Positions 1-10,589 of a stretch of DNA of 64,000 nucleotides are shown here, in pieces. This DNA is from Axinella damicornis (lineage: Eukaryota; Porifera; Demospongiae; Axinellida; Axinellidae), in contig OZ007515.1 in the NCBI GenBank assembly GCA_963931865.1, positions 10,241,663 to 10,305,662 of the forward strand. The letters run 5' to 3'. Below the pieces are notes generated by a model, which searched no databases, was not told the origin of the DNA, and saw only the letters and a program-made list of their open reading frames with translations. The number at the start of each line of letters is the position of its first letter. The stretch's first letter is position 1. Made by a program: the position numbers and the translations under genes.

Positions 1-370
1 AAGGGGAGAGGGGGAGATGTAGGAGGAAAGGGAGGACGGGAGTGGGAGGAGGAGTGAGGACAGAGGATGAAGGGGTGGTATATTGGAGTGAGGGGGGAAG
101 AGAGGTGGAGAGAGGGGGAGAAAGGGGAAAGGGGGAGAAAGGGGAAAGAGAGGGGAGAGAGGGGGAGACGGAGGAGGAAAGGGAGGGAGGAGTGAGGACA
201 GGGGATGATGGGGTGGTATAAAGGAGTGAGGGGGAAGCGAGGTGGAGAGAGGGGGAGAGGGGGAGAAAGGGAGAGAGAGGGGAGAGAAGGGGAGAGGGGG
301 AGACGGAGGAGGAAAGGGAGGACGGGAGTGGGAGGAGGGGTGAGGACAGGGGATGAAGGGGTGGTATATA
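1..370. repeat. Purine-rich GGGGAGA-type minisatellite (CAD intron 5, copy 1)
   Basis: Irregular runs of GGGGAGAGG, GGAGGAAAGG and GGGGTGGTAT units on the plus strand. Essentially the same tract stands at 59771-60250 in the second CAD copy. On the coding strand it is a long pyrimidine run upstream of the acceptor of the next exon. Open frames across it are low-complexity and not genes. Confidence 0.9.
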
Positions 371-869
371 CGAGGGGAAGACTACAAAATGTAACACAGG
401 TCAGTCAGTCAGTAAACCTTCTGTTATATATATAATCATCTGTATACTTCAATTACAGCTTGATACTTTCCAGTAGATTCGGCTCTCTGCAATAATGGCA
501 CAGACATTGCTGCAACAAGCTATGCATGCAAGCAGAGATGCAGGAGCCTTGAAGACAAGGTCAAGACATCTTCAGCAGCTGTTCACAAAACATGAATCAT
601 CACTGATGACATCACTCTGATGACATCACTATTTTGGTAAATCCAGATTGCAAAATTCACTAAACAAGTACATGGCATGTGATTGAGCTCACAATGCCAC
701 ATTGCCCAGTCTACTCGGACTGTATGCTTCTTGTTAAGCAGTCTAACTGCAGAACCACAAGTGTGTACAGCAAATGTCCACATACATATTCTCTACAGGC
801 CATACATACGGTTGCTCACGCTGGACTGAACTCTTCTGAGTGTTAAATGATCAAATCTTTAACCCTTAC

Positions 870-1777
870 CTTCCTCCTGGGTGAAATCATAGTCCCATGG
901 GACCACCTTCACAGCGGCTCCCCTCCTGGCAAGGCACCGAACCTGGTTGTACTTCATTCCACAGTCCACAAACATGATGCGGAGGGAGCCTGAGGGGTTG
1001 TAGACGTGGGGGGACTGAGGGTGAGGGGGAGGGGGAGGGGGAGGGGGAGGGGGAGGGGGAGGGAGGGAGGGAGAGGGGGAGGGAGGGGGAGGGGGAGGGA
1101 AGGGGGAGAGGGAGGAGAAGGGGAGGAGGAGAAGGGGAAGAGGAGGGGGAGGAGGAGGAGGAGGAGGAGGAGGAGGAGGAGGAGGAGGAGGAGGATAAGG
1201 GAGAGGAAAGGAAGGAGGATGAGGGGGAAAGAGGAGAGGAGGAAGAGGGGAAGGAGGGATAAGGGGGTGGATATATACAAAGTATTGAACACTAGCATCA
1301 AGCATCACAGTCATAATGAACACACTACCAACGAAGTAGCTAAATGGTATCAAGCAAGTAGACAGAGGTATCCAGCAAGTATACGGAGCAAGCATGCGGA
1401 AGTATTCAGCAAGTTTACGGAGATATCCTGCAAATATATGGAGATATCAAGCAAGGTATCCAGCAAGTCAACGGAGGTACATGGTAAACAGAAATGCATG
1501 CTGTGTTCACCTTGCATGAGACTTCAGCAACAAGATTTCGCAAATTTGGATCTTCAAACTCCATCTCCTCTCCCACCTCACCCTCCAACACCACCTTACC
1601 CAGCATCATACCATGTTCTCGAATCTTCTTGGTCAGATCACGCGTGTCAATACCTTCAGAGAGTGTGTGAGCGTGTGTGTGCGTGTGCATGTGTGTGTAT
1701 GTGTGTTCATGTGTGTGCATGTGTGTGTGTGTGTGTGAGTGCATGTGTTCATAAGTGTGTGCGTGCACACGTGTGCA

Positions 1778-1827
<50 letters not shown>

Positions 1828-3911
1828 TGTGTATATGTGTGTGTATGTGTGTGTGTATGTGTGTGTGTATGTGCATGGTATGCATGTGTGTGTGTATGTG
1901 TGTGTGTATGTGCATGGTATGCATGTGTGTTCGTGTGTGTGTGCTGATGTGTACATGTATGTGCACGTGTGTGTGTGTTGGGTGCATGTGTTTGTGCTGG
2001 GGGTGTACGATTAATCTATGGTGAATCCACGATACCCCCTCTCTCATAACAACATAAAGTATGTGTACAACATACGTATGTGTATATACATGTACAGTAG
2101 GACCAAACAGCAAAGGAGGCAAACACATCAACAGCACACCTGCACCTACATGTACGTGTTATAATCTGAGGTTACTCACCATAGATACCCGGGACACCCT
2201 CCTCCTTCATCCACTCCGAGAGGGATCGGCTGGCCTCCCAGTGGCTGTACTGCTCTGTGTAGTCCCCGACAACCAGAGCAGCGGCGTGGATCTTAGAGGA
2301 CTCGAAGGTTTCCAGGAGCCCAAACTGGTCCTCCTATTGGTAGGAGATGAGCTATTTAGCCTTCAACATACAAATCCGCTCCACTGGGAACACTATTTTC
2401 ACCTGGGAACATTAATTTCATCTTTGAATTTGATAATTTCAGCTTTACATTCTGTGTGAACGTACACAGGCTCATATATACCTTGGCAGCTGGCACACCG
2501 TAGTTGCCGATGAGGGGGTAGGTCAGGATGAGGATCTGGGACTGGTAGGAGGGATCTGTGAGAGACTCGGGGTAGCCCACCATCCCAGTCTGGAAGACTG
2601 AGGGAGGGAGGGAGGGAGGGAGGGAGGGAGGGAGGGAGGGGAGGGAGGGAGGGAGGGAGGGAGGGAGGGAGGGAGGGAGGGAGGGAGGGAGGGAGGGAGG
2701 GAGGGAGGGAGGGAGGGAGGGAGGGAGGGGTAGACAGATTGAGCATACACCATCATGTCAACCACTTAATCTCACAGGTTATACCGTTCACAAACAGAGA
2801 AGTGTCCGTCAAGCATGTAATAGACAAGTACAAGTTGTCATCACGGAATGTCACGGTGTGGTTAGAGGATTGCTATTCTTGTTGGTAACCATCAACGGAT
2901 GCAACCCACCATAACTATGGCTACAAGCCATGAAGACCAAGGATCTGATTGGTCGTGCAAGGGATCTCAACACGGGATAACGGGATAACTAGCATGACAG
3001 TAATCTTCTTCCTGGGTAAAGAGTAGTCTGGATCCTAGACCCTAACCAGACGAGGAAGCGAGGTCCAGGGATAACCCTTGCCTGGAAGTGTCTTGACCAT
3101 TGGAATGCCGCTGTGAGTGTTGATTAGGGAAAATGGAAGCGTGAAGTGAGAATGTTGCTGCAATCAAGTGACAGCATCTGATTCTGCTGCACAGTATTCG
3201 AAGAGATGAATGCTCCAATAATGCTTCGATCAACTACACTATGAGAGCTGTAGGCTTGAAAAACTCAATGAGGGAAGAGCGGGAGGTGATCTATAGCAAA
3301 GACGTGTTCGTTTGAGTTTAAAAGGTCAATAACTACGCTCAATTCTGCCACTTGCCTTTGACTTCTTGCACAAGAGTAAACATTCACTCTTGATTGCCAT
3401 CAGTATGTCACCTCACAGCGCTGACGATGGAACAAGTGAAGTTCTATATGCTCCCTTTTCACAGATTCCCAATCACTGCTACCATATTACACGCCATTGT
3501 TGCATCGTTCACATGCAACAAACCTATAGTTATCTGAATGAAACTTGCTGGCTTCAGCCACATTCCAGCAAGACGCTTCTGGGCAGGATTATTCCCCAGA
3601 CCATTCTTCGCCTGGTTAGGGTCTGGGATCCAGACTATGCGAAGAGTGAATGTGGCTTGCACATCTATCTAGCCAACTGTTGTGGTCTAATGCAGACGGT
3701 AGCTGCCAGCATAGTACACGCATGCAGCACACAGCAGTGAACAAAACCTTGTACGTATAATGAAACTCAGGTCTGGTAACGTGGTTTACGACACGGGTAT
3801 CTCATGAAGATCACCGTTGATACCCTTACCAACTTCTCCCGCAGTACTCCTGACTGCTCCAAACAGCTTCCCCCGGTACTCCGTCCCATCCTCCAGCAAC
3901 AGACGAGCCAT
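870..3911 (-). CDS. CAD: CAD, 5' exons 1-5 (copy 1, partial at window edge)
   Basis: CAD carries out the first three steps of pyrimidine synthesis in the cytosol (glutamine-dependent carbamoyl-phosphate synthetase, aspartate transcarbamoylase, dihydroorotase). Exons read on the minus strand: 3830-3911 (start [23 protein letters not shown]), 2482-2597 ([20 protein letters not shown]), 2180-2333 ([20 protein letters not shown]), 1511-1653 ([15 protein letters not shown]) and 870-1014 ([19 protein letters not shown]). All junctions have GT/AG ends and the phases join, giving 213 residues. This is the small-subunit-like N-terminal half of the glutaminase part; the catalytic Cys exon lies left of base 1. 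In the second copy that exon is at 59584-59755, and base 1 here corresponds to about 59880. Introns are filled with purine-rich and GT repeats. Family identity is firm; whether this is the functional locus or one allele of it cannot be told here. Confidence 0.9.
1018..1200. repeat. (GGGGGA)n/(GGA)n tract in CAD intron 4, copy 1
   Basis: Pure purine tract: GGGGGA units followed by a GGA run. It touches the acceptor of the exon ending at 1014, so on the coding strand it supplies the polypyrimidine tract. Copy 2 has a shorter version at about 60915-61080. Confidence 0.9.
1660..1995. repeat. (GT)n-rich tract in CAD intron 3, copy 1
   Basis: Long GT/GTAT/GCATGTGT tract just upstream, on the coding strand, of the acceptor at 1653. 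The matching tract in copy 2 is a shorter, purer GT run at 61499-61562. Confidence 0.9.
2598..2729. repeat. (GGGA)n microsatellite in CAD intron 1, copy 1
   Basis: About 130 bp of GGGA repeats directly abutting the acceptor of exon 2 (exon starts at 2597). Copy 2 retains only about 12 bp of it at 62369-62380, a large length difference in otherwise near-identical sequence. Confidence 0.95.
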
Positions 3912-5495
3912 CGCAGCAGCGCTATTACTTGCCACGTGGGTAAGTATCGGATAACCACGAGTACGGACTTACAAGGTCAGTTAACTGCAGGTTACGGGAT
4001 CCCCGCGCGGTGGGCGTGGCCAGACAATCCAATTTTCTCCCACAAACAGCAAAAATGAAGATAGTGAAATCAAACTTACTCGACGCAAAGCAGGGAGGGT
4101 AGTCAGCATGCAGATTAATCATCATTACAGTAGCTCACAATGTAGCTGTTGTACGCTGGTTAAATCAGTTCCAACAAACTATTCGCCAAAATTGAATCTC
4201 CAGTGCGAAGACCGCGAGCAACTCGATTCTACTGTTGGGAGACACGCCATAGGAATATGGTATGGAGGTTTTCCCATGTTAACACGAATTTTTGATGCCA
4301 GTTACACCAATATTGTGAACTCTGCATTGGAAAGTAGCTAGAACAATGCAAGTCATATTCTTTGCTAGTAGCTATAGCTACAATGTAGCTGCCACTTACA
4401 ATTCAACTACACACAAGAAAACAAAAACATTTCTCTGAAAAATTAAAAGGGATTTTAGTGACGGCCTGTCATACTCCACCTCTCAAAAAAACAAAGAAAC
4501 AAGGGGAAATGCCATTACCCATCCTCAGTCCCGGCCCATCCCTAAATTCTACATTTTAAGAATAGGATGGGACTGAGGAGGGTAATGGCATTTCCTCCTG
4601 TTTCTTTGCTTTTTTGAGAGGTAGAGTATGATAGGCCATTACTAAATCCCTTTTAATTTTTCAGAGAAAAGGTTTTTGCTTTCTTGTTTGTTTGCTTTTA
4701 GGCGCATGAAATGCCTATAGCTCAGGGTGACTTTGCAAAAGTTAGGAGCAACGTCAACTTACGGGTACAGGTACTGGACGTATGGCCTGTGTCAGAGTTT
4801 ATAGTCTTGCAACCATAAGAGCACTTATAAGAATGAAATTGCTGATGTCGGAGTATGTCTGTCAGCATATTTGCGCATGCATGTATAGTCAAGTTAGACC
4901 AACATAAATAAGGTGCGAGCTTTGATGCCAGTTTACAAGGCTTCCACAGGGTGCAGATGTTTAAGTTTGTTAAAAGCTCTTACAATGGAATTCCCAGTTA
5001 GTATTCTTCTGCATAGTAGACGTATTTGGAGCTCCCTTCGGAGTGGCCATTTCATTCAGTAGGTACAGAGAGCAATCGTTATGTAAACCACTCAGTGTAA
5101 ATGGTCGGCAAAGGTGTGATAATTATTTCTTTGAGACTACCACAAAGCTAACAACCTAGTCTTGCCCACTTCACTTCATGGTATAATTAAGTCATTGTCA
5201 TCTTAATTGCAGAGAGGAGGAACATAACTCCCATAAAAGGGAGAGGGTGTGATTAGAACTGTGTAGATACAATGGCATAGGCTCAATTATCATCAGGCAC
5301 AATTGGAGACTTGAAGCTTTGTGCAGTGACTGAAGCAGAGTGCTTGTGCTTGAGGCGGTGAATGGTGCCTGTTCCAGTGAGTATAGAGGGATTAACTTGC
5401 ACGTATTATACATACAACAATGGGAAACAGAATCTGAGCTAACACCCTAGGTATTACTGCAACATAGTGTAACAAATGGGGATTTAGTATAGACC
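3912..5495. other. Intergenic: 5' side of CAD copy 1, repeats, no gene seen
   Basis: No coding exon was recognised. The stretch holds the fold-back element listed separately. At about 5106-5410 it also holds the start of a segment repeated at about 28943-29235 upstream of VioB-like copy B, so the direct duplication reaches at least 0.9-1.1 kb upstream of the two genes. Confidence 0.6.
4258..4700. mobile_element. Fold-back MITE with large inverted repeat (copy 1)
   Basis: The part around 4437-4560 is repeated in inverted orientation at about 4563-4670: arms contain AAAAGGGATTTTAGTGA, a CAAAAAAACAAAGAAACA-type run and ATGCCATTACCCATCCTCAG with their complements. The left body (TATGGAGGTTTTCCCATG, then TTCTTTGCTAGTAGCT) recurs in the second copy at 5695-6030. 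No open frame of note. Non-autonomous fold-back DNA element. Confidence 0.75.
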
Positions 5496-5645
5496 ATGCA
5501 TATGAAGACAAATATTTTGCACTTTAGTCCGAAGAGGAAAGCCTGCTCATCTCTTTGTTTCCACCTTGGGGACACATCTTTGAATTTTGCTCATGATTAT
5601 AAATATCTAGGTTTCTTGATAACAAGTTCTTGGATTTGGACTGTT
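5496..5645 (+). pseudogene. Non-LTR retrotransposon reverse-transcriptase fragment
   Basis: A short frame reads MHMKTNILHFSPKRK and ends HDYKYLGFLI. The spacing of a K-T-x-x-x-x-F segment and a YKYLGF segment resembles the palm/thumb border of LINE-type reverse transcriptases. Only about 50 residues survive and the frame then loses similarity. Identification is by motif only. Confidence 0.5.
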
Positions 5646-5694
5646 AGGAGTTTTGACAGCACCAATAAGGCTCTTAATTGCCAAAGCAAAGTCC

Positions 5695-6030
5695 AATATG
5701 GAGGTTTTCCCATGGCCATATTAACCTGAATCCTTGATGCCAATATTGAGTACGGTGAACTCTGCATTGGAAAGTAGAACATACATATTCTTTGCTAGTA
5801 GCTGCCACTTACAATTCAACTACACACAAGAAAGAAAAAACTTTTCTCATCTGAGTTGAAAATTTTCATAATGCCATTACCCTCCTCAGTCCCATCCCAT
5901 TCATAAAATGTAGAATTTAAGGATGGGATGGGACTGAGGATTGGTAATGGCATTTCCCCTTGTTTCTTTGCTTTTTTGAGATGTGGAGTATGACAGGCCA
6001 TCACTAAATCCCTTTTAATTTTTTTAAGGT
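5695..6030. mobile_element. Fold-back MITE (copy 2, one arm shortened)
   Basis: Shares the TATGGAGGTTTTCCCATG start and the CCTCAGTCCCATCCCAT / ATGGGATGGGACTGAGGA inverted pair with the 4258-4700 element. Part of the left arm is missing. Confidence 0.7.
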
Positions 6031-6258
6031 ATATAACTAAGGTGTTTATTGTGCCTGGGGAGTCTGGAACTGTTGCACTAGTAACACTGAAAGATTGGTT
6101 TCATTTGATATGTGTATGATTTCATTGTACTGGATGAAAAGTCGGGCTTGTGAAACTGTATGCGTATGTGTGTCAGTGGGTTTTTTTTTTATCCCCCTCA
6201 GGTTGTACTGCATGACAAGTCTGATGTTTTTGTCACTCGGTGAAACCATCCAAGCCAG

Positions 6259-9200
6259 ATGATCCGGATGAGGAATCAGAGTTTTAGTGCAGCTATTGCT
6301 GTTGCATTTCTGACCCTATTTTGGTAAATTACACAAGTAACTGACAACAATAATTTCTATACAAGTTGTATACCACAAACTAGTAGGCCACTCCCTGGGG
6401 GAGTGGCCTGGAAACAAGGCTAACCACATTGCACAAACCAATGGCTGATTGAGATGCAGGACAGGTGTCTTTAGTAAGTTAACTGTAGTACTGTATTGAT
6501 TGAACAATAGAGCAACTCATTTTGTAGAGTGCATAGTAGTGGTATGACGCATGATGCCTAAGTTAGTTATGCATACACAATGAAGTCATGGATCTCAGTG
6601 TTAATGGTACATACTCTTTCTGTAGGGTTCAATGTTCTACATGCTCCTATCTCAACCCACCAAGGATTCATTTCTATGGTAGATTTCGGTCCAATGTAAG
6701 CAGTATTAACAATTTTGCTACCAACTACAACATGTCCTTACCGGAATCAGAGTTCTACAAGATGTGGGCACCAAATGCTACTGGTGAATTTGCATTCGAA
6801 GATGCTTACATCAAGTCTGTCACTTACGCAAATGGAACACGATCATTTACCGACCCCATTGTAGGCAAGCTAGTTGTCACTAATCCAGGAGAGGTGAATG
6901 CCAAAATAGCTGATCTTGACACTGAATGCATCTATAAGTCGAGTGTGTTCGGTCTTAGGTTTGGAGTGAACTGGCCAACAAAATCGACTGAATCAACTGC
7001 AGATGCTTTCATCGGAGACTGGATTTCTTCAGTGTTGGCAAAAGATTACTGGTTGCAAGTTGTATGTGCCAAACCCTATAGGAGAAAGGAGGTGATGTCC
7101 CCTGGACAGGCTGTGGAATCGCTGACACACCAGAAAAAGCATTTCAAATACTCATGGCTTTATGATGATCCTCCTCCTAGTTTCAAGAATTCATGGATAT
7201 ACAGATCTGGTGGAGAAGACTCTTCCATCTTTCTTTGCGAAGTCCCCCAAAATATCTCATTGCTGAAGGAGTTTTTCCCTGACCAATATTTATCTGCTAG
7301 ATCCACATCAAGAATTGAAAATGTCACATGGAGTGAAGAAGTTAGCTCACCAATACTTCAGGAGCTGAAGGAGGCTAGTGCAGAGACTGGCTACCTATCA
7401 GTATCTGTTACACTGCACCTATTCACTTTCAGCGACCAAGACTACCTGTACAAAAACTTTTCATATGGACTAGTGACGGGAACAATAGGAGTTGGTAGTC
7501 GAGATGAACCTCTGAACTTCAGTGGAGAGAGGTTGCTCTCCTTTGAGTTTGTTGATCAGCCAAAGCTCCCTTCACAAGAGATGAAGGACTGTGCGACCAA
7601 GGTGCCTGTTAGTCATGACAACCTCAATGTTACTTGGATGGCAAAAGCGCCATTTGTGGTTAGTCCAACTGAGCAGAGAGTGACAATTGATTTCAGCAGT
7701 GCTATATCAATGGACCTACCCAACAATGTGAGGAATCTTGGAGAACTTTTCCTGGGAATTTTTGATAGCTCTAAGGCGTGTGTTATCCAGAGCAGTTCAT
7801 TCATTCTGAACAACTCTGTAATTCAGGAAATGGGTGGAGTACTTGACTTCAAGCTCCCCTCCTGGCAAATAGGTAAACTGGCGACTTCGAAGCTAGTAAT
7901 AGCACGCTTGCAAGGAGGTGAGAATGCCACAAGGACTACGTACCCTTTCTGTGATCAGCAAGGTGATAGGGCAATGCTCATGATCTTGGAGAGGCCATAC
8001 TTCCTACGCCCTTTTGATCGATACGTTTTCAGAATGCAAGCTAGTGAAACTATATCTTTGGACCTCTTCCTCACATATTTTGGTCAACCAGTGGCAGGTG
8101 TGGACGTTGAGATTTTTCCTTCTCCCGAGCAGATTGGTCCTTATACTCATGCACTGCCCACTCCACCTTCAGATGAAGCCTTCAACTATATGAAGGTAGC
8201 CACAACAAATATGAAAGGTAGAGCAACAGTCACTTTCACTGCTAAGGATATTGGCTATCCTCGTGGAGACCGGTCAATTGATGGGCAGGTGTATTTCTTC
8301 CTTTACCGTGTGAAAGGAGATCCTCAGTTCTGTAACCACACTGATTTGCGGCCTGTAAATTACCCTAACTGGTGCATAAATGAAATAGCAATTCTTGTGT
8401 GGACAAGCAATGAGACATTTAAGTTTGTTCCACCATACACATGGGTAGACCACATCCAGCCCATCTTCCTGCAATACAAACATATTTACCCAGCAATGCA
8501 AAATATCTTCAACATGGGAAACTATTCTGATGTGACACTTCCAAGGAATATCAGACTAACCAACATGTCCATGAGGCTTGATTTTTATCACCCCAGCTAC
8601 ATGCCATCAAGTAGAGACCTCTCTCCACTCAAGCAGAAGGTTATTCTTGATTGGCTAGAGAATCCCTTGTATAGTCGTTCTGGTACCCCTACTACTAAGA
8701 TTGAGGAAACCTGCCCTTTGATCTCCCACAGTCCAACTCAGTTACCACCATTCGATTGCCAGCTGCAGCTCGACGTCTCTCAGCTTGGATTTGATGCTGA
8801 TAAATATTATGCAAACCTTGCACAGAGGAACAAAGATGTCCCGATGAGTTCATGGCAGGAGGATGCACTAGCTGGTAACTGTACAATAGAAAAGTTGAGA
8901 GAGTATCTACAGGATGCACTTGAAATAGAGTTTGCCACTATTCCATTGTATCTAACAGCCCTTTACTCTATTCGTGATGGTTGTAACACCTGGGCATCCC
9001 GTCTAATCCGTGGTGTAGTCATGCAAGAGATGCTGCACTTGACACAGTCTGCAAATCTACTCATTTCAGTGGGTGGAAGGCCAATTATTGACAGTCCTAG
9101 TGCTGCACCTAAGTATCCTACTAAAGGCCTACCAGGTGGAGTACTTCCAAACCTTGAGATATCCCTCCGAAAGTTTTCATTGCAGCAAATTCATGATGTT

Positions 9201-9872
9201 TTCATGGCTGTTGAATACCCACATTACAGGACCAGGAACCGAGATGATCCACAGTTTCTGTCAAATACCATTGGACAGTTCTACATTCAGATTGAAGAAT
9301 GTATGGAACATCTTCTGACGGTGAAGAAAGAGGATATATTTTGCGATTGCACTGATAAACAAGTCAAGTGGCCTTATCAGAACGATTACGGAACAATCCA
9401 CATTGTCACAAACATGACAACAGCAAAGCAGGCCATTTTGGAGATCATAGAGCAAGGAGAAGGAAATGGTCCTGGTAATCCTGTTTACTTGGATACCGGT
9501 GATTACGCCCACTTTTACAAGTTCAAGGAGATATATTGTCAGCATCAGTTGGTGAAACATGGAACAAAGTACTCTTTCAGTGGACCCAACATTACGTTTA
9601 ATCCAAATGGTGTATGGTCGATGCAAGACAACCCAAGTAAGTCCGGTCTTGGTACAGCGAATGTCTACAATACTGCAAGAGCATTCAATCGACTCTATCA
9701 CGGTCTTCTGCAAGCATTGCAAGAGGTGTTTGATAGCAATCCAGGTGGCATGTTAGGAGCACTGCCAATCATGGAATCACTAGAACTTCACGGGAAGCAG
9801 TTGATGAGGGATCCCATGCCAAACGATCCCACCCACACATGTGGACTTGTTTTTGACTATGACTGGGAATGA
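6259..9872 (+). CDS. Secreted VioB/RebD/StaD-like protein, copy A
   Basis: Two exons, 6259-6323 and 6626-9872, predict 1103 residues. Exon 1 encodes a hydrophobic leader (MIRMRNQSFSAAIAVAFLTL) and ends TTTTG|GTAAAT; exon 2 follows a CTTTCTGTAG acceptor and the split TGG codon joins in frame. The mature N-terminus reads NPPRIHFYGRF, like the start of bacterial VioB/RebD/StaD (iminophenyl-pyruvate or chromopyrrolate synthases, usually about 1000-1100 aa). Residues near 700 read PSYMPSSRDLSP, matching a conserved VioB stretch. A ferritin-like domain spans roughly 780-930: LEIEFATIPLYL, then QEMLHLTQSANLLISVGGRP with likely metal ligands Glu788/790, Glu823 and His826. Many N-x-S/T sites fit secretion. 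Known family members couple two oxidised tryptophan units; whether this animal copy does so is unknown. Nearly identical copy at 29882-33779. Confidence is high for family, low for substrate. Confidence 0.9.
6381..6422. mobile_element. 42-bp palindromic mini-MITE in the VioB-A intron
   Basis: TAGTAGGCCACTCCC...AAGGCTA palindrome with partly matching flanks (ACCACAAAC / ACCACATTG). Copy B lacks it in the equivalent intron. Belongs to the TAGYCTC family described under 54519-54625. Confidence 0.55.
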
Positions 9873-10589
9873 GAGTGAGTGACTACATGACATAGGTGAA
9901 TGAATTCAGTTTTCCGAAAAAGAAAAAAAGCAAGACTAGGTTTAGGATTGTGTTTTGTACTGAACGGTGCTTATAGAATAGAATTGCTGATGTTATGAGC
10001 TTATTTTCGTATTTATTCAGGATTGTGTATCAGAGAACGCGGTAGCTTTCTCTATTAGGGATGGCCAAGGAAATTTCGAATTTACATTGCGATGTACTAA
10101 CAGGATAATGGCCAAAGAAGCTTAAAAAAAACCAAAACCAAGCATGCAGATAGAATGATACTGCCTAGCAGTTCACAAAAATACTCACAAATGTACCTTA
10201 GAGTACACGGGAGTTGAGAAACAAGTCTGATTCAGGGCCTAAAATTATGGGCTAGTAGCATCCAAAAAGCTCCACCGGGCTAGTAGTACCAAGCATTTTC
10301 AACCGACAATATGAGCTAGGGCCTACTGCTTGGGTAAACCATTACGTCCTCTTGATTGATTCACATGGGGGCAGTTCACATGCAAACACGTTCCGGCAAA
10401 GAGCAGATGGACTTCTTCTTGTGACTGAGATATGGACAGCAACCTATACTTGATGATTCTGTTAAATGTACTCTGGATTGTTGCAGTTGCCAGTAGTTAG
10501 AGCCATCTTTTGCAATTGAACTGCCTGTGTGATTCTGAATATCTAGCTGCTTCTAGATCATTAATTTTGGTAGAGCCCTATATCCCCCC
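9873..10589. other. Intergenic, 3' side of VioB-A; no gene seen
   Basis: AT-rich, without a convincing exon. Bases about 10235-10300 (GGGCTAGTAGCATCCAAAAA and on) recur at about 50777-50850, so a dispersed repeat is present. Confidence 0.5.

Noticed and set aside
1006..1947. 313-codon plus-strand frame and its minus-strand counterparts
   Set aside because: Made of translated GGA, GGGGGA and GT repeats (Arg/Gly and Cys/Val runs) lying in CAD introns.
2598..2729. Possible CRISPR-like regular repeat
   Set aside because: Simple (GGGA)n microsatellite with no spacers, in an animal intron.
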